From Obelidium mucronatum (taxonomy: Eukaryota; Chytridiomycota; Chytridiomycetes; Chytridiales; Chytriomycetaceae), in contig JAIVFH010000416.1 in NCBI GenBank assembly GCA_025765595.1, positions 1 through 21,339 of the forward strand: DNA of 21,339 nt, given 5' to 3'. Positions 8,694 to 18,800 of the stretch are shown here, piece by piece (within the stretch, counting starts at the first letter, position 1; every line of letters starts with the position of its first letter). A program made the translations under genes and the position numbers. Below the pieces are notes generated by a model. It did no database searches. It was not told where the DNA came from and saw nothing but the letters and a program-made list of their open reading frames with translations.

Positions 8694-9105
8694 TTTACTA
8701 TTAATTTTGTATTTTCGTGGTATTTTCGTATTTTTCAACAATTTTTTTGCTCGGGACAGAATCAAGACATCACGTGAGCGTTCGAACGCGTTCGAACGCG
8801 TACGCGTACGTCCCATCCCATTGCCGGCCGCCCCCTAGTTTTACCATTGCGCTGAACATTTTTTTGTTTTGTTTCAAGACGCCTTGAGAACAATCAACTT
8901 GTTGGGCCTTTTCCTTCTGAATTGAAAAAGAGGGGATTTAGATTGGACACCCAGGCTGGCGGACTGCATGGATGGAAGATGCTGTTGAGCAGGGTGGTGG
9001 GAACACGAAGTTGAAACATGGATACACTTCAACCAATGAATTGCAAAAAATGAAATAGCAGAATGTCGCCTTGAATTAAAGGAGCAATCGTAGGTGTTGG
9101 AGAAT
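8694..9105. other. Divergent intergenic region between transposase and REX3-like gene
   Basis: This 412-bp spacer separates the ATGs of two divergent genes. It holds AT-rich sequence (8697-8760) with repeated TATTTTCGT, an E-box CACGTG (8771-8776), the CpG palindrome block, and a GC-rich GCCGGCCGCCCCC stretch (about 8823-8835). I see no TATA box or RNA gene. The start of the exonuclease transcript and the right limit of any transposon should lie here. Confidence 0.5.
8778..8810. repeat. Stacked CpG-rich palindromes upstream of transposase
   Basis: TTCGAACGCG occurs twice in tandem (8781-8790, 8791-8800), followed by TACGCGTACG. Perfect palindromes include GCGTTCGAACGC, the 18-bp GTTCGAACGCGTTCGAAC (8780-8797) and CGTACGCGTACG. 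It sits 85-120 bp upstream of the chosen transposase ATG. It would be coding (Arg/Thr/Ser-rich) only if the upstream in-frame ATG at 8816 is used. Confidence 0.75.
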
Positions 9106-11001
9106 ATGTTTTCTTCAACGTCATCATCGTCAACAACAACGCTTGAGATTTGCCCACACGCTAAAGACCCCGCAGGATGCATCGCAGAGCAGGCTGGTTT
9201 TTGCTGGTTCCCAAGCCATAAAGTTGTAGTTCAAGTAGTTCAAGCTGCTGTTCCGACTGTGAAGGTTGAACCCAAGCCAACTCAAGGCGTCAAGAGACCA
9301 GCTCCTTCTCCCGCGCTTGCAGGGACTTCTAGCTTGAATCAAGTTGATTCGAAGAGACCCCGGGTCCAGTCTCTTGCGCAGCCCCAGGCGGCGCCAGTCG
9401 AACGGCTGAATATCCAGCAAACACAACAGCAACTGCCACGCAAGCCAAAACCAGCTCCAACTGTAACTTCTTCTTTATTGCGTTTTATTTAATCGATCGA
9501 TGACCAATCTCTTCGTTGTTCTATTTTCGTAAAGCCAATCATCAACACTGGAGCCCGCCCGACCGTTGCTGCATCTCTCCACTCAAAAGTCGACAGAGCA
9601 AAAAGACAAAAGATTCTCGATCTATTCTTCAACGAGGTAAGAGCTCCTCCTGGTGTCATCTACTCTGTGTTTCCCAAATTGCGCTCACCACTTCCTGCAA
9701 AGTTTGTCAGAATCTATACCCCCATTGCAACTCAACGCCCCGCCCTCGCCCACGAACACGCCTTTGCCCAAGAAAACGCGCTCCAAAAGAAATGCAACAA
9801 TGCAACAACGTATACAACAATGGCGATCCCAATCTTGAACAGACTCAAGAAACGACCTGTGGCAACATCGCCAACGGATACAGGAATCGATGGTCTCTAT
9901 ACCCCACCCGTTGATGCTGCCAATGCGAACCCGCATGGCGCGCTTTTTATGGATATACCACCTGTTGAAAAGTTTGAGCCCTTGGTTCTTTCGGATGCTG
10001 ATATGACGAAACATTCGTATCCGACGCTTTCAGTATTTGCGAATCTCCTTGCAGCAGCAGTGAACCCAATCACGCAGAATCAGTTGCTGCAACAACAGCA
10101 ACAAAAAGTCTCTTGCGCGCGTTGTCGAGCCGAATTCACACCCAAACACGACCTCGAAGCACAAGACTGGGAAGCCTGCACTTACCACCGATCCGCCCGG
10201 CCGATACTCCAAGTCCTGAATGGAACCGCGCCCACCTCGCGAACCAAAGTGTACCCGTGTTGTCAATTGGATCAAACGAGCCCTGGATGTGCGACAGGGC
10301 CACATGTGTATAAGGAAACAGAGTGGGTGGATTTGAATTCTAGAATCCCGTTTACAGTGTTGCCTGTGAATGCAGACCCGCAGTGGAAAGTTGTTGGGAT
10401 TGATTGTGAAATGAGTTATACGACTGGTGGGATGGAGTTGACGAGAGTTACTGTTGTGGATGTTGTGGGTGGTGGTGTTGGTGGAGGTAAAATATTGTTG
10501 GATGAGTTGGTGAAGCCGCAGTTTACAGTGTTGGATTTGAATTCTGATTGTTGAGTACTTGTATTTTCTTCTTCTTCTTCTTTTTGTTATTTATGTTAAA
10601 ATCGATTCATTTTTGTAGATTCGGGCATCACAGATCTTTCAAAGGCCAAATATACTCTTCAGGAACTACACGCGGTTCTATCTCAATACATGTCTACCAC
10701 AACGATTCTAATCGGCCATGGTCTCGAAAATGATTTGATTTCTCTAAGGCTGCTGCATCCACGTGTTATTGACACAGCTGCTCTCTTCCCACGCCCACAA
10801 CCACCTGCTGCAAGTAACCCGTCTGGCACAATCTGGAAAAACTCGCTTAAAGTGTTGTGTGAAAAATTGTTGGGGAAGCGGATCCAAGTTGTGAACAGCA
10901 CGTCACTTGGGCATGATAGCGCAGAAGATGCGAGGGGAGCTGTGGAACTGATTCTGTTTTATTTAAAGCAAAAGGAGAAGGGTGTTTTGATATCTTATTG
11001 A
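9106..11001 (+). CDS. REX3: RNA exonuclease, REX3/REXO1 type (DEDDh)
   Basis: Exons 9106..9462, 9535..9636, 9703..10549 and 10619..11001 give 562 residues; the introns are 72, 66 and 69 bp. The N terminus has a Cys/His motif (CPHAKDPAGC..C..H) that could bind zinc. A second zinc-binding region, CARCRAEF..CTYH..CCQLDQTSPGC..HVYK, precedes the exonuclease fold as in REXO1/REX3 proteins. The DEDDh residues are all visible: D387 and E389 in GIDCEM, D474 in IGHGLENDL, and H534/D539 in GHDSAEDAR. The third intron splits a codon inside the conserved DLNSDYSGIT, which confirms the join. The expected role is 3'-5' trimming of structured RNAs (RNase MRP, U5, rRNA or tRNA 3' ends in yeast relatives), probably nuclear; substrates here are inferred. 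The ATG at 9106 is the first in frame. It is convergent with the MYND gene, with 57 bp between stops. Confidence 0.9.
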
Positions 11002-11042
11002 AAGTAAAAAAAGTAACAATGAAAATTATAAATATACCAACT

Positions 11043-11048
11043 TTTATT
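11043..11048 (-). promoter_or_regulatory. Poly(A) signal of MYND gene
   Basis: AATAAA on the minus strand lies 10 bp beyond the TAA stop at 11061-11059 and inside the 57-bp gap to the convergent exonuclease gene. The 3' UTRs of the two genes must be tiny or overlap. Confidence 0.65.
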
Positions 11049-11058
11049 CAGTTGTTTT

Positions 11059-12722
11059 TTACTCATCATCTTCATGATAAAATGGAGCTTGTTCTCCGGC
11101 TTCTCGATATACATCCAGCACTTCTTCTCTTGTCACGAGTAACCGCATATTTTCATTCTTGATTCGATACTGTTTCTGTTGCTGTTTGGTAGTATGAATA
11201 CATCAACAAAGAGGTCGCCGGTAAGTCGAAAAAAAAGATCACATACCACCGAAACATCAGTACCACCACCATCAACATCACCATCATCATCTCCCTCATT
11301 CAAATCATGTACAACAACAGTCCACAACGACTTTTCCTTATTACAAGACCAAACAACATGACCCGTACAAGAATTCAAAAACGATTCCTCCTGATGCTCC
11401 AAAAGAATCCCATGAATCCTTACGACATCACCGACCCGAAACACACCCACGGCACGACAATACCGTTTATGGTTCTCCAAATCCCATGCCTGTTTCTGAC
11501 ACGCTAAAGAACAGTAATACACGGAATGACAGTGCTGGCATTGTTTGAGACGGGTTTTTTCTGAACGCGGGGTTTTGCAGGTGTTGCATTTGTGGCCGAG
11601 AGGGAATTGTTTTCTCGCGTTGATGATGTCGGTGGCTGAGATTGTGGTGTCGTGGTTGGATTCGGGGACAGGATGGTAGTTGTTGTTTCTGTAGACCGGT
11701 AAATATTTGTCGTTGGATATATTGACGTCGTCGCCATCGTCGTCCTCATCATCATCGTCAGTATGGTGTCCCTGTTCTAGTCCTTGTGTTGTTTCATTGT
11801 CCTCCTTTGTTGATGATATTCGATCAATGTCCATTTGTATAAAATAAAGCCATCCTTTCGAATCATGATGTATTGCGACATTCATTGGGACGGGTTCTTG
11901 CCAATGAAAAACGAGTAGCTGTTGGTTATCGATATTGGATGATAATGCCTTGAATCGAGAGAGCGCAGTGTATAGTTTTCGAGGGGATGGGTTTCCTTGA
12001 ATGACAGTGAGGAGATAGGACACATATGAACCAATCGCAATATAATAATCATGGTGGAGACTGTTTGATGCCTTTTCGAGTTGCTGAAAGTAAGTAATCT
12101 CTGCTAGCGTCGGAGCGACCGAGTGGCCCTGCAGCAGGGAGCCCAGGTAAAACAGCAGACAGTTGTCTTTGAGGTAGTGCAGGCGGTTCCCCAGGTTCTC
12201 CTTGTCCAGTTTCCCGAGGGTCCGCATGATCAGCGAGCGCGTCTCGGCAATGTTTTCCTTCGCCAGCAGCAGAGTCGCTTGCTGTGCAACGAAAAACGCC
12301 TGCGACTCGGCGCGGAAAACGAGCGCTTTTTGCAGCGCGGCGCCGAGGCGGCGTGACTCATCACGTGGTGAGTCATTGTCGGGTGACTCATCACATAGTG
12401 ACTCATCACACAACCCATCAAGCGTCCGCGCCGCGCGCAGGCCCAGGCGGCCCGCACTCAGCGCATCGACCAGGTACTCGGCGGCTGCGCGACACACGCC
12501 GTGCACAGGCGCAGTCGCAAGCGCAGCGTCCAGCGCGGCGACCTGCTGCTGCGCCGCCGCCGGCAGCCGCCGCGGGTCGCCGAGCGCCGCAAGCGAAGGC
12601 TTACTAATCAGCCGCCGCAGCACCGCCGCTGTCGCGCTGGCGGCGTCGCCATCGCCGAGGTGCGCCAAGAGATACGCTGCGTCGGCGCAGAACGCCGCCG
12701 TTGGTGGTTCGCCCGGCGTCAT
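11059..12722 (-). CDS. MYND-type zinc-finger protein
   Basis: The model is complement(11059..11181, 11247..12722), 532 residues. A MYND finger spans about residues 379-422 with ligands C379, C382, C395, C398, C404, C408, H418 and C422. MYND fingers bind proline-rich partner peptides; no SET domain is visible, so this is not an obvious SMYD methyltransferase. The N-terminal third is alanine-rich and helical in character. Residues 105-123 carry a 5-residue DES-type repeat, and an acidic run of Asp/Glu sits at 322-332. The C-terminal exon was found by reading past the intron 11182-11246 (donor GTATGT, branch-like ATACTACC): it encodes QQKQYRIKNENMRLL..FYHEDDE and ends at TAA. Unspliced translation would stop at 11133 with an unrelated tail. 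The function beyond protein binding is unknown. The start at 12722 is the first ATG after an AT-rich leader. Confidence 0.85.
12354..12405. repeat. Four AP-1/Gcn4-type heptamers within coding DNA
   Basis: TGACTCA or its complement occurs at 12354-12360, 12369-12375, 12384-12390 and 12399-12405, exactly 15 bp apart, with an E-box CACGTG at 12362-12367. The first two form a 22-bp near-palindrome (10 of 11 pairs). The 15-bp period corresponds to the 5-residue DES-type repeat in the MYND protein, so a coding microsatellite is the simplest explanation. Confidence 0.75.
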
Positions 12723-12780
12723 TCGAACCCTGCTTTTTTTGTTTTATTTTTTGTATTTGTTACAATAGGTAAAATGCACT

Positions 12781-12786
12781 TTTATT
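12781..12786 (-). promoter_or_regulatory. Poly(A) signal of HUWE1-like gene
   Basis: AATAAA on the minus strand lies 23 bp after the TGA stop (12812-12810). It falls in the 87-bp spacer before the start codon of the co-oriented MYND gene, so that spacer must hold both a 3' end and a promoter. Confidence 0.65.
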
Positions 12787-12809
12787 TAATAAGCAATAAA
12801 AGAGACCGG

Positions 12810-15800
12810 TCACACAAATCCAAATCCTATTAGGGTGTCTCGTTAGTACATTGCCCTTTCATACAATTCTCGCTCACTCCCTCTCCCTCTTACCTGTCGC
12901 ACATTCGGAAATAGCAGTCAACAGATTTGCACGTAAATCTTCATATGTATCATATTCAGGAAGGTCAATTTGATTAAAGCTGTTTTTGTTTTTTTTTTTT
13001 TGTTTTTTTTTTTTTTTGGCAAGCAGGGTTAGTTTCTCAATCAAATAAATTCAAAAACAAAAAAGAAAACAAAAAACGACAAAATACCAAGTATGCGCAG
13101 AAGGCAGTCTCGACTTGGACGCAAAGTCCTTATGAATTTGAAACTTTTGAACTCCATTCGATCCCTCCAACGCCTTGAACCCTTCCAACGGAACTTTAGA
13201 TGTCCCCGTCGCAAACTGAATCAACTTGGCCCTCTCTTCTTGAGAGAAACTACGCACGGCTCTCCAGAACCATTGAATCTGCGGCGACGATTGCGTGTAA
13301 TTCTGGTATTCCGTGTTGTTTTTCATATCGTCGATATCAATGTCGGGTAGACCCGATATCAGAAGCTCCAACTCCTGCTCATTGAATATCTTGATCAACT
13401 CTTTCGGGATGATATTCTGGAACCCGCCAACAAACGCTTCAATCTGCTGCTGGATCGCTTTCGTCAACTTTTGCTCCGTAATCAATGCCACATATTCCTG
13501 CTTATTCGCTTCAGTCACTTCAATATTCCTGCCGTTCGGCTTCAAATCAATAATCCGCTCCACCCCAAAATCATCCACCTCCGTCGAAAACGTCAAATCC
13601 ATGATATCGGTGATATCATTCTCCAAAATCCATTGCAGCGATTTATGGAAAGACGGATCAATCGCTTCCATATCCTTCCAATCCACAGGAATCTCCAACA
13701 TGCACTTGTAAAACGATCGTGTAAAGTAGGCATCCAATAACCGCCCGTCATAGATGGCTTTCCCAATAATTCGTCCCACAAATCTGAAATACAATAAATG
13801 GTCCGGGTTGATCCAAGATGCGTGGTTCGGCTGGTATGTCACTTTATCCACTGCAGACGGTTTGAAGAGCGCATAGTCTGGGTTGAACATTTGTCGTGCG
13901 AGGACTTGGAAAAACTCTCGCGTGACTCCTCCAGCGTCAACTCCTTCTTCGTCGTGGAACCGGATATTCAACTTGCCGTACTTGATTTCATCGCCAGATC
14001 GGCCATGAAGTTGGTGGTATGAATCTTCAAACACTTGCGCGCGACGCACATTTAATGGTAAACTACCGTAATGGACATGCGCGGATTTTTTATGGAGCTG
14101 CTGGTTAAAGTACGTGCGTTTGTTGTCAAACTCGAGGACCTTGGGGTTCTGGATCAACAGTGAGAAGGATCCACTCATCAAAGTCGGGTTGTTTCGGACC
14201 ATCACATTCAATATCTTCTTGTGTTCTTCAGTAAAGTTGTTGAATAGCTCGTCGTGTGTCAATTGACGGACATCTTTTCCCTTGCTGATAGCAGACATGG
14301 AGAGAACAGACGTTGAATGCGTCAAACGAGCCGCGCCAGGAACAGCAGCAACCACAGGAGCTGCGGCCGAATTCAATTTCTGCGCCACAAACGGCTTGGA
14401 TATCACCATAAACGCCTCAATCAACGGAAGCAAGACTGTCCCCACACGCGTCAAATCATCATTTTCAGATACTACTGCCATCACACTTCCAAGGGCATGC
14501 CACAACCCTGAAACATCAATCTTGTTGTATATCGCTGCCAGGTTCTCTTCAATCGTAGGCTCAGCCTTCTGATTGTTATTACTGGAAGCACTGCCCTCGT
14601 TTTCAGTATCCATGGGCACAGCCTCGCTGCTGGACCCGGAACCTCCAGCCACCCCCTTTCCTTTCGCTGCAGCCGCCGCCGCCGCTTCCTTCTCCTTTTC
14701 CTTCTCTTTCTCCTTAATGCTCTGCTGCAGTTTCGAATGAATATAATCCAAAGTCTTCAAAACCCGCAAGAATTTAGCCTGTTGAGAAGCAGCCGTAGAA
14801 AATTTCGCGAGAGGTCCAGAATTTACATCCAAATCCGCCGCTTTCTTAGCACCACCACCACTACCACTAGTAGTCGTATCCTTCAGCAAACTCGCAACGT
14901 CATTCAAATCAACAATAATCGCATTCCCCAAAGCCTGAGAATGCGCAATAAGCTCATTGGTGATAATTTCGCGGTTATTGTTCAACGGCGCCAAATGCTG
15001 GATCATGGATAACGTGTATTGGAAGGTTTTGATGGAGCATTCTCCAACTGTCAGGACTTGAACAATGGCGCGGATATATTGGTCTGGGATCATGGGGACC
15101 TTCAACACATCTTCGGCTAATTCTGCGCCAACGGGGACAGCGGGTGCCTTATTGTCCGACGCCTGTCCTCCTTCTCCTTCTGGTGGCACTGCTGACGATG
15201 AAGAAGCCGAATCGGCTGGGAAGTTGGGAGCAGCTGGAGTCAACCCAATAGTGGCAGCATCCTTGGCTTTCGCAGTATTGCCACCCAACGAAGAAATCGG
15301 CCTCAAAACAAAAGTCAGCAACTGAACGAGCTGTTCCAACAAAACCGGGTTGGACAAGAAAATGGGTCGTTCCACCAAACTCAATAAAACAACGACTGGA
15401 TAAATATTCGGGACAGCCTTTTCTTTGCCTTTTCCACCTTTTTTGGATGACGAAGATTGCTGGTGATGGGGTCGGTATTTCCCAAATGTATTCGCAAACT
15501 GCTCGTTTTCATGCAAAAAGAAGACTACGATCTGGTCGTTGCTTCCCACCAAGAAAATAAGTGTTTCCAAACACCGTTGCACAATCAAGTTTGGTATAGC
15601 CTCGAATGGTTGCGAATTTGACGTGACAACTTTCTTTGGTGTAACACCGCCACCAGCTGAAGCGCCTTGTTTACCCTTTCCCTTGATAGACATTTGAGCA
15701 AAGTTTTTATCCAAAAGGACGAAATCTGCATTTCCATCCCACAGCACTGACAGAAACATTGAAATCAAGTCCAACCGAGATTTACTGTTCTCACACAGGT

Positions 15801-18800
15801 TCAGCAAAAGACGATTCAGGGTTTCCTTGTTTGCAGGTTCAGGAACAAACAGTAATCTCAGCAGCGTAAATAGCGCCGGTTTCTCCACAAGCTGGACTAC
15901 GTCTCGGGTTGATTTTTTCAGAACCTTTGATGGTGGTGTTGATGGCCCGTCTTCAAGACCGCGAACGCGTTGGCCCAATTGGCTAATGTTTTGTCGCAAT
16001 CTTGCCATGCTACGGATTGCAGCGTTCGCTTCGGCCATCATGGCTGCAGGTAAACCTGCCCCTCCTGCTCCTTGATCGCGCGTAGCGCCTTGCCGTAAGG
16101 CAGGGTTTAAGGCGGCCAGGAAAGCGTTGGGATCAAATTCACCACCCAAGCCAGCACCAAGATTAATACTAGCAGTTGCTCGAGAAGCTCCGGGAGGGCG
16201 TCTTTGCTGTTGAAGAACTTCGTTCCGGATATCAGGTGGAAGTGCGTTCAAAAATTCAGACATGTCAGGATTGTCTTGAGCGATCGGGGCAACAGCGGCT
16301 CGTTGTTGCTGTTCCTGCAAATGTTGATTGACAACTTCCATTTGAAGATCTTCAGGCAAAGCGGCCAGGAATTCAGGGTCAATACCAGAATCTAACAAAA
16401 ACATTAAACTCAGTCTTCTAATCCTCGCAAAAAGCGTAAGTCTTACCAGTGATATCAACTTGGCGTCCACCAATTTGAACCACAACACGGGCTGCAGGCG
16501 CCGGTGCAACAACTTCACCAGCGGTGGGGGCAGGTTGCGATGCTTCTGAAGACTCTCCAGCAGCACTAGCATCTGCAACGGACTCGGTCGGAACAACATC
16601 CATGGGGACGGCCGCTGCCCGTTCTCGTTCCTCGGCCTCCTTAGCAATCCGTTCCTGCTCTTCACGCTGCCTCTTCTCAGCCTCTTCAGCTTCTTTCCGA
16701 ATTCTTTCCTTTTCTTCTTCCTCAGCTTTAATCCTCGCTGCTTCGGCTTCTTCGAGCTTTCGTTTCTCCTCAGCAACACGGCGCTCCTCCTCTTCTTTCG
16801 CTTTGCGTTCCGCCTCTTCCTTCTCTTTGATTTTTCGTTCTTCCAACGCGGCTGGCGTCAAAAGCGCCAACAAAGACTCAACACCGCCAAGTGCCACATC
16901 AGAATGCTCCAGCCCATACAATAAACGGGCTTCGTAAACCCATCGCTGCACGCTTGTTTGAATCACGGCCGTATGAAGTGCTGTCAGTGGTCGGTCTTCT
17001 GGAGTCGAGTCAGCAGTGCCATGCAACAGCAAGTCAGAAGCAACGCCTGGATCACCACCGCCACGTCGGAACAAGTCACGAATGTCACCAATCGCTTGAC
17101 CATTGGATTGAATTTCGATCCGGAACGCTTGGCCATTACGCTCCATCTGCTGGATTTGTTGAATGGCTTGCGGACCCGCCAAAGTTTGAATAAAGTTGTG
17201 CCAGTCCATTTGGTTGCCTAGAACACCGCGACCACCTGCAGCAGATCCCCGAGGCTGAGAGCCAGCACCAGCAGCTGGATTAGTTTGTTGGTGGCTATTG
17301 ACGAGCAGTGGATGGGCTTCTTCTTGTGGGATGGTTGGGCGATTGATTGGAATGGGTCGGTCAAACAAATCGCCACCTTCAAAGCCATCTGCGAGAGAGT
17401 CCCAAATATAGCGACGACGCCTATTACGATCATTTCCGGCACCTTCATCGCTGAGTTGGTCGTTTTCATCGAAGGGAATGACTAAATCATCCCCATCATC
17501 TTCAGATCCGTCATCTTCGGCAAACACTTCGCCACCATCTTCACCCTCATCGCCGTTTTCTTCACCCTCTTCTTCTTCATCATCTTGTTCATCGTCATTG
17601 TCTTGATCTGAAACACGATCAGATCTTATAATCGAAGTTTAAAAATAATAATCTTACCGTCTTCGTCCTCTTCATCTTCAGCATCTTCTCCGTCCACTAT
17701 CGCAATTTCTCCTTCGTTGCCGTCATCATCTGTGAAACCGTCGTCGTCATCCTCCGCCATTTCAGCATCCGTGTCTCCAATTTCACCACCCTCCTGATAA
17801 TATGGTTTAAGAAAATGTTGCTGTACAATTTCTAATCTCTTACATTGTCCGTTGAGTCGAATTCTTCATGAGCTCCATGGTATGGTTGTGGAACCACAAT
17901 TTCCATGTCATCTTCGGGGTCCGAGTTATCCTGATTCCTCACTGTAAGCTCATGCCACATGAACATGAAAAAAAAGGACTCACATCATCGTCGGCTTCAT
18001 CATCTTCTCCAGAAAATTCATCGTCAGAGAATTCCTCAAACTCATCTCCTTCATCATCGCCGTCTTCATCAGAATCAGAGACATCTCCCATGTCTACATC
18101 TTCAGGATTTGTGTGGTACATGCCAAGAGCAGAGTTGCGGTAGATGTTACTAATCTCCTCATTCTCACTTTCTCCCAATCCAGCAGGATCTTCATCACCT
18201 TCTTCATCCTCGTCAGAAGAATGAAAATCAGATGACGACACGTCCTCCACAACCATCTTGTTGCTACTACCACCAGCAGCTTTTTTGCTTGATGGTGTTT
18301 GCTTTTCCGCATTCATCGGGAGTTTTGCAATTTTCACAGCCAATTTGGTCAGCATTTCAAGAGGCTTCAAAACAGCTGTTGTCAGAGTTTTAGATTTCGG
18401 GTGGAATGGATCGATTTCAGCCAGCACTTGGGTCAGTGTGTTGACGAACCCTTTCTCGAGCATAGACTTTGTCGCAAACAAAACTGGATTTTGGCTTGCA
18501 GGTATTTTAGTCATTTGCGGTTGGTATCGGATTGTGAGAATTTGAAGACACAAGTCCGAGAGTCCAAAGAAGCGTCCATATCGCACTTCTGCAGACTCAT
18601 GAGAGCCCAACGCGTCCTTAATGGATCGTGCTAGAGAATCCACCACGATTTTGCAGGTGGATTGATGTTGATCGTTCAATGATTTATCATCTGCAGCAAA
18701 GGGACCCGTGGCGAGTTGAGTAATCATGGCAACGGACCACATACTCTCCATTTCTTTTCGCTTTGCCGCTGGACTTTTGTCATCATCGCTGACCGACAGA

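Noticed and set aside
4740..8850. Terminal inverted repeats for the transposase element
   Set aside because: Sequence near 8811-8835 and 4745-4765 shares only short GC-rich strings (GGGATGGG-like). The match is too weak and no flanking direct repeat was found.
11133..11181. MYND protein ending at the TGA near 11133
   Set aside because: That ending uses an unspliced intron. Splicing 11182-11246 gives a further 40 codons with a sensible acidic tail, a TAA stop and AATAAA 10 bp later.
12202..12768. 188-codon plus-strand frame opposite the MYND gene
   Set aside because: It is a shadow of the GC-rich coding sequence on the other strand, with low-complexity Ala/Arg/Ser composition and no recognisable domain.
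16392..16779. N-terminal basic stretch of the long minus-strand frame that ends in the HECT domain
   Set aside because: It is the out-of-frame reading of the coiled-coil exon plus the intron at 16392-16446; the true frame enters from exon 16447-17607.
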